Made by a program: the position numbers and the translations under genes
Shown here: positions 8,025 to 17,456 of the stretch, piece after piece
How the letters are laid out: every line of letters begins with the position of its first letter
Numbering within the stretch: the stretch's first letter is position 1
The notes under the pieces: generated by a model
Database searches by the model: none
What the model was told of the DNA's origin: nothing
The model's input: only the letters and a program-made list of their open reading frames with translations
NCBI GenBank assembly: GCA_002349525.1
Contig: DEDL01000008.1
Location: 62,001 to 126,000, forward strand
Direction: 5' to 3'
DNA length: 64,000 nucleotides
DNA from: Lachnoclostridium sp. UBA2905
GTDB lineage: Bacteria > Bacillota > Clostridia > Lachnospirales > Lachnospiraceae

Positions 8025-9968
8025 TTAGTATGTCTTCTCTCCGCAGTCTACTCCAGCAGCCTGTAAAATTCCGAAGTATGCAGGCTTAGGCATAACTGAA
8101 AGATTCTCATCTGTTCTCTCATCTTCAGGAATGATCTTGAATGCATACTGATGACCCTTATCCCAGCTTCCGCCGTCGTTGTCACAGATACTCCACTGTG
8201 TAACACTTGTTACACCAACATAGTCATCACCCTGAGTACTTCCGTAGCTTCCCTTCTTAGAATAATCCATATAAATCTGATACTGTTTCTTAAGCTTCTT
8301 AGCTTGTGCCTCTTCAGATATTTCTGACCGCTCATCAAGCTCTGTTACCTGAACCTCAAGACCCTCATCAACGATTCTCTTAATCATTCTCTCCTGAGTA
8401 GGTTCATCTACGCAGTGAGACTGTAATCCAATACCATTACAGAATACAACGCCATCTGTTCCATCTGTTACATTACAAGCCTTATTAATCCATTTTACAA
8501 GACCGATCTGTGTAACCTCTGCTGTATTGTAATCGTTGTATATAAGTGATGGCTTAACAGTATATCCATACTGTGCCTGATACTCATTAAAGTACTTCTC
8601 AATAGCCTTGTGTGCATAGTAGTATGAAAGGTAAAGATAATCTGTACCCATTGTAGCATACCAGTAACTGTCGTTAGCAGGAACACGTCCGTTCTCACGG
8701 AATGACTGTTCAACCTCAGCAGGACTTGAATCAACTGTTATTGCTGCTCCACCATTCTTGCTCTTTCTGATACCACCGTTAGTTCTAAAGCACCACTTTC
8801 CATTACTTTCAGTATTCTCTGAACCACCTGGTGTAAGAAGATCCTCTACGTTTGTAGCTGTTGTATTCTCATCAAATGTATACTTGAAGTTGTTACTGCC
8901 TTCTCCGTTTGTTGCCTCATTAATTACGTCGTAAGCGTATACAACATCACCATATCCGTGTGAATAAATATACTTGATAACCTGACTTATGTAGCTGTTA
9001 AGTCTCTTCTTCATTGTCTCAGCATCAGCAAGCTTGTGATAGTTTGATGTATCCCATCCCTTAGCAGCATACTCTTCAACATCATAATCTGACCAGTTGT
9101 AATCCTGAAGGAAGAAATACTCACGAACCTGTGAATGCCATACAAATGCATGATAACGAAGTTTAAGATTGTTAGCCTTACAATAGCTTAACACCTTCTC
9201 AAGTGTCTCATAGTCAAGAATAACATCTCCTTCTCCGCCTGTTGCATAATAGTTATCAACATTAGCCTTGCTTATTCCTTCCGGATGCTCTGTAGTAATA
9301 TCATCATTAACAATGCTTTCCATCTTAGTCTCATTACCCATTGTTACACTGTTGAAATGATATTTTACAAGAGATGCCTTCTCACCACTTCTAAGACTTC
9401 CAAGGTTTGTACTGATACCATTCATGAAGTAATCACTGTACACATCCTTGATCTTAACACCTGCAGGCTGTTTCCAGAGGCAGTTAGCATAATTATCATA
9501 ATCAAATGTTGGTGTTGGTGTTGCAGTTGCATTAGGATCAACTGTTGGTGCCGGAGCATTAGAAGGCCGTGAAACCTGTGGCACATTTGTTAGGTTAGAA
9601 ACAACAGGTGTTACTGCCTTCTTAGCTCTAACAGTAATCTTACATGTAAGCTTAACCTTCTTGGCACCATTCTTAAATGATGCTGTAACCTTTGCCTTAC
9701 CCTTTTTCCTGGCAATAACCTTAACTGATTTTTTCTTAACAGCAGAAAGCATTGCTACTGAAGTCTTGCTTGACTTCCATGTTACCTTCTTCTTAAAGTT
9801 TTTTACTGTGATAGTCTTCTTCTGTCCAACTGTCATAGAAAGATTCTTGTTGCTAAGCTTAGGTGCTTTCTTAGCAGCTGAAACAGTATCGACTGAAAAT
9901 GAAGTTGCTGCAGCTGAAACTGTCAAAAGCATTGCCATAGCAGCACAAAATTTTCTAGAATTCTTCAT
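8025..9968 (-). CDS. Secreted GH10 endo-1,4-beta-xylanase with Big_2-like domain
   Basis: Cleaves the xylan backbone outside the cell. The 647-residue precursor has a signal peptide (MKNSRKFCAAMAMLLTV, cleaved near residue 31), a Lys-rich bacterial Ig-like Big_2 domain (about 35-115: KNLSMTVGQKKTITV, VTWKSSKTSVA), a Pro/Thr-rich linker (about 120-155) and a GH10 catalytic domain to the C terminus. Catalytic glutamates fit Glu351 (YDVINEATN, acid/base) and Glu543 (VTELDERS, nucleophile). The 192-residue distance is longer than usual, owing to an insert after the acid/base motif. There is no LPXTG anchor; the basic Ig-like domain may bind the wall. ATG follows GGAGGTTTATGGG. Confidence 0.95.
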   Translation of the reverse strand: MKNSRKFCAAMAMLLTVSAAATSFSVDTVSAAKKAPKLSNKNLSMTVGQKKTITVKNFKKKVTWKSSKTSVAMLSAVKKKSVKVIARKKGKAKVTASFKNGAKKVKLTCKITVRAKKAVTPVVSNLTNVPQVSRPSNAPAPTVDPNATATPTPTFDYDNYANCLWKQPAGVKIKDVYSDYFMNGISTNLGSLRSGEKASLVKYHFNSVTMGNETKMESIVNDDITTEHPEGISKANVDNYYATGGEGDVILDYETLEKVLSYCKANNLKLRYHAFVWHSQVREYFFLQDYNWSDYDVEEYAAKGWDTSNYHKLADAETMKKRLNSYISQVIKYIYSHGYGDVVYAYDVINEATNGEGSNNFKYTFDENTTATNVEDLLTPGGSENTESNGKWCFRTNGGIRKSKNGGAAITVDSSPAEVEQSFRENGRVPANDSYWYATMGTDYLYLSYYYAHKAIEKYFNEYQAQYGYTVKPSLIYNDYNTAEVTQIGLVKWINKACNVTDGTDGVVFCNGIGLQSHCVDEPTQERMIKRIVDEGLEVQVTELDERSEISEEAQAKKLKKQYQIYMDYSKKGSYGSTQGDDYVGVTSVTQWSICDNDGGSWDKGHQYAFKIIPEDERTDENLSVMPKPAYFGILQAAGVDCGEKTY

Positions 9969-10029
9969 CCCATAAACCTCCTCTTATTAATTAAAATTTT
10001 TCTCTTTTGCTGAAAACAGCTTATTTAAA

Positions 10030-10058
10030 ATTATAATATTTTTTTCATAATAAATCAA
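10030..10058 (-). promoter_or_regulatory. Sigma A promoter of the xylanase gene
   Basis: TTGATT and TATAAT with a 17-bp spacer on the minus strand, about 60 bp before the xylanase start. It overlaps the stop codon of the upstream membrane-protein gene. Confidence 0.65.
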
Positions 10059-10489
10059 GGATTTATTAGTTTTTTTACAGTCTTAGGAACCAGTAATCCA
10101 CGCACAATAACAATAAGAATAAAATACACCACAAAGGTTACTGTAGGGAACACTACAAAACCATCTGTCACAATAACTCCTATGGCTGCTGTCAAAGCAA
10201 ATAATACGCCTGTATATCCTGCATTACGAAGAATTGTATATTTATTCATATCGGCCTGTTTAAGACATTTAAACATCATTATTAACTGGATCAATATTGT
10301 AACAAGCTCCATTAAAAAGAGTAAAACCTGCCAGCACATTGAGAAAGTAAATATTACCTCTCCCTTTGAAATTGTTATAATGTTGTACTCAAACAACACA
10401 ATAGCGGCTGTAGTTATCAGTGCATAAAATATAAGAAGCACTTCCAAAAAAATATATATAGGTGTTACTGTTCTATTATCTGACTCCAT
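10055..10489 (-). CDS. Four-helix membrane protein, unknown function
   Basis: A 144-residue protein with four hydrophobic segments (for example FLEVLLIFYALITTAAIVLF and TVTFVVYFILIVIVRGLLV) separated by short polar loops. No conserved motif is recognised. It is monocistronic by position, flanked upstream by an AT-rich repeat region. A role cannot be inferred from the sequence; it could be an orphan integral membrane protein or a small DUF family. Confidence 0.65.
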   Translation of the reverse strand: MESDNRTVTPIYIFLEVLLIFYALITTAAIVLFEYNIITISKGEVIFTFSMCWQVLLFLMELVTILIQLIMMFKCLKQADMNKYTILRNAGYTGVLFALTAAIGVIVTDGFVVFPTVTFVVYFILIVIVRGLLVPKTVKKLINP

Positions 10490-10523
10490 AATCCATCTCC
10501 TGTTTTATCTTATATGAGTTCTA

Positions 10524-10622
10524 TTATATATGAACTGTATTTCATATAATCTATATCTCATATGAACTGTACTGTATTTCATATAAGCTATATTTTATGT
10601 AAACTATATTTCACATTACATA
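10524..10622. repeat. AT-rich 32-bp imperfect tandem repeat
   Basis: About three degenerate copies of a roughly 32-bp unit containing ATATGAACTGTATTTCATAT, itself partly palindromic. The middle copy has a five-base duplication. It fills most of the spacer between the four-helix protein and the GT-C gene; no gene is seen here. Confidence 0.7.
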
Positions 10623-10656
10623 TATTGCACATTGTCAGTATTTTGTTGGTTATATC

Positions 10657-11760
10657 CTACATTATTGCCTGACCCTGCCAGAGTCCCACCGTGTAAAATA
10701 CAGCAAGAAGTCCAAACAAAAGCGCAATAATGCCCTTTACGTACTTATTATCAATTACGGCATATACAATATACATTGTAACGCATCCCATCATATATCT
10801 TGGTCCGCTTATAAGCCATCCGTGAAGAAATGAAAGGAATATATGTGCCCCACCGAAGGCAATAAGGGAAGCTGGCACCTTCTTTTTAAGTCCATAAAGC
10901 AAGAGAATAATAAGTGCAAAATAAAGGAATATCTGTATCCAGTATATTTCAAGTGCCAGAGTATAATTGGTCATTCCCATACCAAACTGCTGTGATATAT
11001 TATCCGCAATCCAGTTAGATGTGTTATACCATGGCGCCTCACTTTCATATTTTGCAAAGGCAAGGAAATCACCAAGAACAAGCTTATTTATCAGCAGGTA
11101 CATAAGCGTTCCGCATGGGATAAGAAATACTGACAATGTTTTTATGTCAAATTTCTTCTTGTTCTTCATATAGATAATTGCCTCATATACTGCCGGTACT
11201 AAAAGTGCAATTCCCTGTGACTTTGAGAGTGAAGCAAGCAGTCCCAAAATACCTGCCACAGCCCATTTTTTCTTACGTATATAGTAAAGGCACATTATAA
11301 CAAGCATCATGGAAAGACCTTCTGTAAATACAAGCACCATAAAAGCTCCAAAAGGGTACAGTACATATATTATAAAGCTGTCCATTGCCTTAGATGCTCC
11401 AAGTTCCTCCTTGGCAAGTCTGTACATATAATAACCTGAAATACCCATACACACATTTGAAATGAGCACACCAGCCACAAAATAGTCTCTTACAAGGAAG
11501 CCCACTATTTTCATAAGCAGTGGAAACAAAGGATAAAATACTATAAGATTAGCCTTCTCCCCTGAAGAAGCATACCAGTTTTCGGCAATATACATATAGT
11601 GAGGTGTATCACCTGTTTCCGTAAATTTGTTATAAAAATCCACAAATATGTTTCCATCTTCACCTAACAGCCAGTACGACAGTATCACCACAAGCCAGTG
11701 AATAAGAATTGTTCCAAAAAACAGTTCAAGAAATAGTTTTACATTCTTTTTTTCAGCCAT
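10657..11760 (-). CDS. GT-C family membrane glycosyltransferase, PIG-V/mannosyltransferase-like
   Basis: A 367-residue polytopic membrane protein with about nine to ten helices. Near residue 50 it has the acidic loop motif ETGDTPHYMYIAENWY, which matches the lumenal Asp motif of GT-C glycosyltransferases of the PIG-V type (GDxxxYxxIA). Such enzymes use polyprenyl-phosphate sugars to glycosylate surface polymers or proteins. The frame opens at 11787, but ATG at 11760 has AAGGAG six bases upstream, so it is chosen. It follows another membrane protein gene at 32 bp, suggesting an operon. Sugar and acceptor are unknown. Confidence 0.75.
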   Translation of the reverse strand: MAEKKNVKLFLELFFGTILIHWLVVILSYWLLGEDGNIFVDFYNKFTETGDTPHYMYIAENWYASSGEKANLIVFYPLFPLLMKIVGFLVRDYFVAGVLISNVCMGISGYYMYRLAKEELGASKAMDSFIIYVLYPFGAFMVLVFTEGLSMMLVIMCLYYIRKKKWAVAGILGLLASLSKSQGIALLVPAVYEAIIYMKNKKKFDIKTLSVFLIPCGTLMYLLINKLVLGDFLAFAKYESEAPWYNTSNWIADNISQQFGMGMTNYTLALEIYWIQIFLYFALIILLLYGLKKKVPASLIAFGGAHIFLSFLHGWLISGPRYMMGCVTMYIVYAVIDNKYVKGIIALLFGLLAVFYTVGLWQGQAIM

Positions 11761-11792
11761 GTTTTTCTCCTTTTCAATAATGCCCATACATT

Positions 11793-12683
11793 CTATAAAT
11801 TAATATTGTACATGAGACAAAAGCCGCTGATAAGAACCACTACTGCTATCAAAGGCTTGTATATTTCATCCCTCATAATAAAATCGCTTTTTCCCATAAG
11901 ACAAACTCCCGGGAACAAAAGTCCAAACCACAATACGGCACCCATTCCCCCTCCAACAGCCACACATACAAGCAGTGCAATAAGCTGTCCACAGGCGCAG
12001 GCTATGAATGTAGCAAGTTCCTTATATTTTTCAGATATGTTATTGAATAAAAGATCTGCTATCAAAAGGCATATTGTAATAATGCCCGCCAAATGAGCCG
12101 CCACAGATAAGAGGGCAAATATAGCCGCAAGAATCTTTTTACCTTTTCCTGCCGAATATATATACAACATGAAAAATGCCAGAAACATTGCATATGGTGC
12201 TGGGAGAAACATTACATAGGCTCCCGGCAGACACATATAAAAAATATAAAGCTTTCCGGCCTTATCCTCATCATACATATCATTAAGAATGAGTCCGGCT
12301 GTAACACTTGTTATAACCGCACACAATAATCCGATATATAAACCACATGCCTCCACCTTACCAAATAAAGCCAGGGCAAACAGACCTCTTAAAAGATAAA
12401 ATATGGAAGGAAGACTGCCATATTCATAGGCTCCGGACTTCCATATTGCAGTAAGATTAAAAAGATTGGCCCTTGCATCATCGCTGGCATAAAAGTTATA
12501 CATTATGCCGGCTGCAAGCATCTGAACAAATATAAATCCCGCACAAATCAGCGCATATCTTTTTACAAGAACCTTCGTTTTTTCTGTAACCGGAACAGAA
12601 AGCTCCATTAAAAATGTCCAAAATAAAACAACTATCAACGCAATCATAAGTATACCGGCTGCGTTCCCTACAAAATTCTCCAC
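11793..12683 (-). CDS. Polytopic membrane protein, probable GT-C-like partner
   Basis: A 296-residue membrane protein with about eight hydrophobic helices. The central region (SGAYEYGSLPSIFYLLRGL, then MCLPGAYVMFLPAPYAMFL) resembles the second half of PIG-V-like GT-C enzymes (YPxAxFxxAxYxES), but the catalytic Asp loop is not obvious. GTG at 12683 is chosen because AAAGGGG precedes it by seven bases; an open frame to 12734 runs into a dispersed repeat copy. It is the upstream partner of the next GT-C gene. Whether it is an active enzyme or a degenerate paralogue is unclear. Confidence 0.6.
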   Translation of the reverse strand: MENFVGNAAGILMIALIVVLFWTFLMELSVPVTEKTKVLVKRYALICAGFIFVQMLAAGIMYNFYASDDARANLFNLTAIWKSGAYEYGSLPSIFYLLRGLFALALFGKVEACGLYIGLLCAVITSVTAGLILNDMYDEDKAGKLYIFYMCLPGAYVMFLPAPYAMFLAFFMLYIYSAGKGKKILAAIFALLSVAAHLAGIITICLLIADLLFNNISEKYKELATFIACACGQLIALLVCVAVGGGMGAVLWFGLLFPGVCLMGKSDFIMRDEIYKPLIAVVVLISGFCLMYNINL

Positions 12684-12709
12684 ACTTAAACCCCTTTCTA
12701 TTTTCAAGC

Positions 12710-12806
12710 TTATCTCAGTCGAGAAAACTCCCACTTCTGCAAGAAGAATATGTCAGCTTACGCTGACCAGAATCAGGCACCAGGTCTCACCTGCGTTCGA
12801 CTTGAA
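12710..12806 (-). repeat. Dispersed mosaic repeat, copy A
   Basis: Shares the 5' module (TTCAA, TCGAA, GTGAGACCTGGTGC) with copies B, C and D, the hairpin GTCAGC-TTAC-GCTGAC, and the 3' module ending TTCTCGACTGAGATAA with copy E. It lacks the central module of B and C. It sits in the spacer between a GT-C-like gene and lgt. Confidence 0.8.
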
Positions 12807-12867
12807 TTTAATTTTCTCCGACACACTAAAATAATACACTAAGTTTTACATTTATTCAAGAAACATA

Positions 12868-12876
12868 TGATATAAT
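12868..12876 (+). promoter_or_regulatory. Extended -10 promoter of lgt
   Basis: TGATATAAT fits an extended -10 (TGnTATAAT), about 90 bp before the lgt start. The nearest -35-like hexamer (TTTACA) is 20 bp upstream, so the extended motif probably carries the promoter. Confidence 0.5.
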
Positions 12877-12966
12877 GCCATGATTTTGTTATTGTAAAAG
12901 CACCAGAGATTATATATACTTAAAAAGTATTTCAAGTTTCATATCAGACTACGGAGGTTATTATTA

Positions 12967-13734
12967 ATGTACAACGATTTATTTTCCATAGGGCCGGTGA
13001 CAATTCACGGCTATGGACTTATGATAGGTATAGGAATTGTGCTGGCTTTCATAGCCGGAACATATCTTGCAAAGAAAAAGGGAATTGATGCAGATGAACT
13101 TTTTAATCTTACCACAATATCTGTTATCGGTGGATTTGCCTGTGCCAAGGTCTTATTCTGCATAGTTGAATGGGACTCATTTGTTAAAAACCCACTTGGA
13201 ACACTTGGTTCATCAGGTTTTGTTGTATACGGCGGCATTATTGGCGGTATACTATTGTGTGCCTTGTATTGCAAAATGAAGAAGCTTCCTTTCTGGAAGT
13301 ATTTTGATACGGTGCTCCCTGCCGTTGCAATTGCACAGGGCTTTGGCCGTATAGGATGTTTTCTTGCAGGCTGCTGTTACGGAAGGGAAACGGACTCATT
13401 TGTTGGAATAGCTTTTCACAATTCGAAGTTTGCCCCAAATGATGTTAAGCTCATACCAACCCAGCTTTTTTCAAGTGCAGGTTGTTTTATAATGGCTGCA
13501 GTATTATTTGCATACAGCCGTAAAGAAAGAAAAGACGCCAGAACCGGCGCCCTTTATCTCATTATGTACAGTATTGGAAGATCAGTTATAGAATATTTCA
13601 GAAATGATTACCGTGGTGCAATAGGAATTCTGTCTACATCTCAGTTTATATCCATATTCATCCTTATTGTAGGAATCATTTTATTCGTAAAACCCGATAT
13701 ACTCGTCAAAGATGTTAAAGAGCATGTCGCCTGA
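12967..13734 (+). CDS. lgt: Prolipoprotein diacylglyceryl transferase
   Basis: Lgt transfers diacylglycerol from phosphatidylglycerol to the lipobox cysteine of prolipoproteins at the membrane. The 255-residue protein has about seven membrane helices and the family motifs HGYGLMIGIG (residues 14-23), a Gly-rich stretch around YGGIIGG, GRIGCFLAGCCYG and RSVIEYFRND. GGAGG precedes ATG by nine bases. It is the only plus-strand gene in this part of the window. Its last 54 bp are antisense to the end of the convergent neighbour. Confidence 0.95.
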   Translation: MYNDLFSIGPVTIHGYGLMIGIGIVLAFIAGTYLAKKKGIDADELFNLTTISVIGGFACAKVLFCIVEWDSFVKNPLGTLGSSGFVVYGGIIGGILLCALYCKMKKLPFWKYFDTVLPAVAIAQGFGRIGCFLAGCCYGRETDSFVGIAFHNSKFAPNDVKLIPTQLFSSAGCFIMAAVLFAYSRKERKDARTGALYLIMYSIGRSVIEYFRNDYRGAIGILSTSQFISIFILIVGIILFVKPDILVKDVKEHVA

Positions 13735-14433
13735 GCATACCGGAATCTCTGCAAGATCAGGATTGTCCTTATCAATAGGGACGTATTCATAAAGATCTGT
13801 GGCGCCTGTCAGTACGAGGCCTGATATTACCTCGTACTCAGGTCCAAAGAGTATCTCAAGATACTGATTGTACTTGGCTGCCTGGACCACATCATCATCT
13901 TCTATTTCATCCTTCATTTTAAATTCCAGTGAAAATACATACTTTTCAGTTATGACAAGCACATCAGCATATATTCTTATGTGTCTTGCCTTTTTTATTC
14001 TTAGTTCAAATACTATTTCCCAGGAAGAATAATCCACAACCTCTTTAAGGTCCTCAAATAATGCACTCATAGTTTCATGTGCATCTTCAAATGAATGAAA
14101 AAGACCTCTTGTGTCATTCAGGTTACGGCCTATATATTCACAGCCTGACTTCAGGGTTTCCAGCCATATGTTATAGGGGGTTTTCATAAATGTCTCAACA
14201 TCACTGTAATAACCGCTGAAATCCTCCAGACCATAATGTGGTCTTCCCTGTCTTATAAGTCCATGCCATCTGTATTCATCATCCTGGTAGCAGAGTTCTT
14301 TTATATATGGTGAACCGTAAAGATAATGGTTAATTACAGAGCGTTCTTTTTTTATTAAATGGCCGATTTCCTTTGCCTTGATTCCATCATTTTTACAAAT
14401 TACTGCGAATATATCACGTTCTGTTGTATCCAC
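13681..14433 (-). CDS. Winged-helix plus PD-(D/E)XK nuclease-like protein
   Basis: About 250 residues. The first 60 look like a winged helix (DIFAVICKNDGIKAKEIGHL, then ERSVINHYLYGS). The C-terminal half has a PD-(D/E)XK core: an alpha helix, HIRIYADVLVITEKYVFSLEFKMK with the Asp and the ExK motif (LEFKMK) on adjacent strands, then a Gln/Tyr-containing helix (VVQAAKYNQYLEILF). These features are those of restriction-like nucleases or DNA-binding relics of that fold. GTG at 14433 is chosen over 14442 because GGGG lies eight bases upstream. Its 3' end overlaps lgt by 54 bp on the opposite strand. Biological role unknown. Confidence 0.65.
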   Translation of the reverse strand: MDTTERDIFAVICKNDGIKAKEIGHLIKKERSVINHYLYGSPYIKELCYQDDEYRWHGLIRQGRPHYGLEDFSGYYSDVETFMKTPYNIWLETLKSGCEYIGRNLNDTRGLFHSFEDAHETMSALFEDLKEVVDYSSWEIVFELRIKKARHIRIYADVLVITEKYVFSLEFKMKDEIEDDDVVQAAKYNQYLEILFGPEYEVISGLVLTGATDLYEYVPIDKDNPDLAEIPVCSGDMLFNIFDEYIGFYE

Positions 14434-14447
14434 CTTGCTCACCCCTT

Positions 14448-14598
14448 TTCAATTCGAATCCACGTGAAATCTGGCGCAGAATTCCGGTCAGCACATGCTG
14501 ACATATTCTTTTAGGAATCGCTGCGCTCTACTCTCCATTTCAGTTGGTGCAAAACCATTGTCTACCGGACACTGTGCGCCCTCGCGGATTGTTTATGA
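14448..14598 (+). repeat. Dispersed mosaic repeat, copy B
   Basis: Carries the 5' module (TTCAATTCGAA, CACGTGAAATCTGG), the hairpin GTCAGC-ACAT-GCTGAC and the central module CAAAACCATTGTCTACC, GACA, TGCGCCC, as in copy C. It ends near GTTTATGA, without the 3' CTGAGATAA end. Confidence 0.85.
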
Positions 14599-14653
14599 AA
14601 GATTTGTATTCATCATCACATATTGTCATAATATATCGTCATTCTATATATCA

Positions 14654-15610
14654 TCACGGATTAAGATCAGCTTCATAAAATATCTTGTTGACGAATATGT
14701 TGTAGTTTCTAAGATTATCTGACTTCTTGAGCATCTTAAAATATTTCTCATTGTCAGCAAATAAATCTATCATAAAGCACCATATTTCCTTCATCTTAAA
14801 GAGTATAATCTTCTCCTGTTCAAGATAAGATTTGTAGGCATTATATATATCATCATGGAACATACGAAGAGTTTGCTTGTCCACTACGTATTCCGGCCCA
14901 CTTTCATGAGAACTTATACTCTTAAGAATAGCCGGATTGCGAATAAGTCCCCTGCCAATCATAACAGCCTGAAGCTTATGGTATTTTTCTGTTATTTCTT
15001 CATAATCAGCTACATTTTTGATATCTCCGTTATAGCAAACCGGATTAAGGCTGTTTTCATATATATAAGAAAAATACTCCATTCTCGGACTACCCTTGTA
15101 GACATCCTCTCTGATACGGGGATGAACTATAAGCTCATGTATCGGATACCTGTTGTATACCTTAAGAATCTTCATACATTCCTCAGGATCCTTCAGTCCT
15201 ATTCTCGTCTTTACAGATACCTTCATATCAGGAAGTGCCCCATACACCTTATCTAAAAATGAGTCCAGTTTGTCGGTATCCCCAAGCATTCCGGAGCCTT
15301 TACCCTTAGAAACAACGGTTCCCGAAGGACAACCCAGATTAATATTTATCTCTTCGTAGCCGCGATTCTCTATAAGTCTTGCAAATCTCACAAAATTATC
15401 CGCATTGTTGGATATAATCTGTGGTACTGTATAGAGACCCTTATTGTTTTCAGGCGCAATATCCTTTATCTCTTTATTTTTCATGCTTCTACTGCCTTCA
15501 GCAGCAATAAATGGCGTAAAAACCTTGTCTGCACCGCCAAAATATCTGCCAAATGCCTGTCTGTATATATACCCTGTAAGACCCTCCATAGGTGCCATAT
15601 ATAATTTCAA
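14654..15610 (-). CDS. dus: tRNA-dihydrouridine synthase
   Basis: A flavin enzyme reducing uridine to dihydrouridine in tRNA D-loops. The 318-residue protein has a TIM barrel with the N-terminal MKLYMAPMEGLTG, the catalytic-cysteine segment ININLGCPSGTVVSKGKGSGML, the FMN-binding VKTRIG and HPRIREDVYKG motifs, and GRGLIRNP. The annotated start is TTG at 15610, because GGAGG lies eight bases upstream and family members begin MKLYLAPMEG; an open frame to 15625 has no good site. It lies 38 bp downstream of the ANT(6)-like gene. Confidence 0.93.
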   Translation of the reverse strand: MKLYMAPMEGLTGYIYRQAFGRYFGGADKVFTPFIAAEGSRSMKNKEIKDIAPENNKGLYTVPQIISNNADNFVRFARLIENRGYEEININLGCPSGTVVSKGKGSGMLGDTDKLDSFLDKVYGALPDMKVSVKTRIGLKDPEECMKILKVYNRYPIHELIVHPRIREDVYKGSPRMEYFSYIYENSLNPVCYNGDIKNVADYEEITEKYHKLQAVMIGRGLIRNPAILKSISSHESGPEYVVDKQTLRMFHDDIYNAYKSYLEQEKIILFKMKEIWCFMIDLFADNEKYFKMLKKSDNLRNYNIFVNKIFYEADLNP

Positions 15611-15648
15611 TTTTATTTCCTCCAAGTCGCCACAGTCCGGCGGATAGT

Positions 15649-16506
15649 TTACAATTTCATCTTGCGTACCATATCCATATAGATTCTGGCTGCCTTTGAG
15701 TCCCGTTCATTATATTCATATCCAAGCTTATCACCAACGAACAAACCGATTTTATCAAATAAATCAGCCATGACCTTAAGCGCATGATACATTTCTCCTG
15801 CAAGGCCTCCCGAATATGTTTCAAGAAGCATTTCGTAATCATCGTCCAAAAGCCATTTGTTCATATATTTTCCGGACTTTCCCACACTTACCGAAAAATC
15901 CGTAAGAATACCCACCTTCCAGGAAAGCATCTTAAGAAGCATAGGTCTTACGTAATAATTCATCATGTCCTGTGCATAGGTAATCTCATACCTTTTAATG
16001 CCTTTGACAACATTATTTATACACCACCAGAATTCATTGCAGACTGCAGCATACTCCGCTTCAGATGGTTTTTTTACCCATCTTGCCCTGTCATCAGAGA
16101 CTGGCGCATTGGCAAACCTGCCATCCTTATCAAGAAGCACCCTGTATACTCTGTCACCGGTAATATCGGCCTTTTTCTCATTACATACGGTAAGATCTAT
16201 TCTGTTTCCATCCGTGTATATGACCAGCCACGTATACTTCTCATTAAAATCAAGCTTTTTACCCACTGATGCATCAAGCCTGTCAGGCTCCTGCATATAC
16301 AGAATCTCGCCAAACCTTTCCATATAATGTGAATCCTCATAAAAAGGCTTAGTATCCTTAACTACATATACAATGTCATAATCTGCCAGCGCATCATTCG
16401 GCACATTGCAATTGACCCTGGAACCGCTCATATATACTGCCCTGATTCTGTCATCTTCATTGGCAGTCTTTACAATCAGTTCAAGCATCTCGGTTTCATT
16501 TCTCAA
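15649..16506 (-). CDS. ANT(6)-like aminoglycoside 6-adenylyltransferase family protein
   Basis: A nucleotidyltransferase of the streptomycin 6-adenylyltransferase (AadE/AadK) family. It has the typical N-terminal site VYMSGSRVNCN, with the catalytic acidic pair in LADYDIVYVV, and the family's C-terminal helical domain with WWCINNVVKGIKRYEITYAQ. Length (285 residues) is normal. Start is TTG with GGAGGG upstream; the codon overlaps the CPBP stop (TTGA). Chromosomal members are common in Firmicutes, and resistance cannot be assumed from sequence. It sits in a coupled cluster with a cell-envelope glycosyltransferase and a protease. Confidence 0.9.
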   Translation of the reverse strand: MRNETEMLELIVKTANEDDRIRAVYMSGSRVNCNVPNDALADYDIVYVVKDTKPFYEDSHYMERFGEILYMQEPDRLDASVGKKLDFNEKYTWLVIYTDGNRIDLTVCNEKKADITGDRVYRVLLDKDGRFANAPVSDDRARWVKKPSEAEYAAVCNEFWWCINNVVKGIKRYEITYAQDMMNYYVRPMLLKMLSWKVGILTDFSVSVGKSGKYMNKWLLDDDYEMLLETYSGGLAGEMYHALKVMADLFDKIGLFVGDKLGYEYNERDSKAARIYMDMVRKMKL

Positions 16507-17456
16507 TTAAGTCCCTCCATAATACCAGACATCTGTCCTGTGTATATAAAATAAAACATAATCAGACATCCTGTCACAAATAATGCCGCTGCAATAACAA
16601 TTGCAGCAACAATCGATATAATAAGCTTTTTCTTGCTTTCCTCAAGCAAACGCCTCTTACCCTTTAAAAGCATTGATCCACCTAACATCAGTAATGGCGC
16701 CACACATCCGATTACACAGTATACTCCAAAGGCTACAGGAAGTACGCCTGAAAGCTTATCTGCCACCTGGTTTGTAGCATCATTTGCCAGGCTGTTGGCA
16801 CTGTACAAGGATATTACCTCAGCAAAGAGATTATTCACAAAATGAAAGAGCATATTGTAAAAGAAATTATCCGTTGTACATAAAATATATGCCATTACGC
16901 CGCCTAAAAAAGCAGTACCTAAAAATCTGTAGAAGTCCATGTGAAATAAGCCAAAAAATAATGCCATAATAAAGCTAACAAGGAACTTGCTTTTAACCTT
17001 TGTCATAATACATCTCTGTATAAATCCCCTGTGAAGAGTCTCCTCACATATTGCAGGCATTACAGAAACAACAAATAATGCTGCTCCTGCCGGCCATGTG
17101 CTTGTAAAATCATTTAATTCGGCATTCTTAGTAATGCCACCGGGAAATACACTGAAAAGTGCAAGGTTAATAATCAATGTACAAAGTAATGAGCCTCCCC
17201 ACATCATAAGTGTACCGAAAAACTCATTCACCCTTATTCTTTTCAAAGGAAGCATCTGCTTAATATCAAGGCCTACAACTAAGGCTGCTATAAGCCCAAT
17301 GAGCAGACATCCTATCTCTGTAATCACCAATCCCCACATTCCCAGATAATACTGTGCAAGGCTGAAGCCATAAAATGCCATTACAAGTTCAAATGCCATT
17401 ACTACTATAGCAGCTACCGGCCCCGGCTTTGGAAATTTGCTCTCTGTATCATTCAT
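16503..17456 (-). CDS. CPBP intramembrane metalloprotease
   Basis: A CAAX-protease/bacteriocin-processing (CPBP, Abi) family protein of 317 residues with about eight helices. The catalytic motifs are visible: EExxxR in ICEETLHRGFIQ and the histidine motif FGLFHMDFYRFLG. Bacterial CPBP proteins cleave membrane or peptide substrates, sometimes giving self-immunity to bacteriocins. It overlaps the preceding glycosyltransferase by four bases and the following ANT(6)-like gene by four bases, so all three are translationally coupled. The substrate is unknown. Confidence 0.9.
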   Translation of the reverse strand: MNDTESKFPKPGPVAAIVVMAFELVMAFYGFSLAQYYLGMWGLVITEIGCLLIGLIAALVVGLDIKQMLPLKRIRVNEFFGTLMMWGGSLLCTLIINLALFSVFPGGITKNAELNDFTSTWPAGAALFVVSVMPAICEETLHRGFIQRCIMTKVKSKFLVSFIMALFFGLFHMDFYRFLGTAFLGGVMAYILCTTDNFFYNMLFHFVNNLFAEVISLYSANSLANDATNQVADKLSGVLPVAFGVYCVIGCVAPLLMLGGSMLLKGKRRLLEESKKKLIISIVAAIVIAAALFVTGCLIMFYFIYTGQMSGIMEGLN

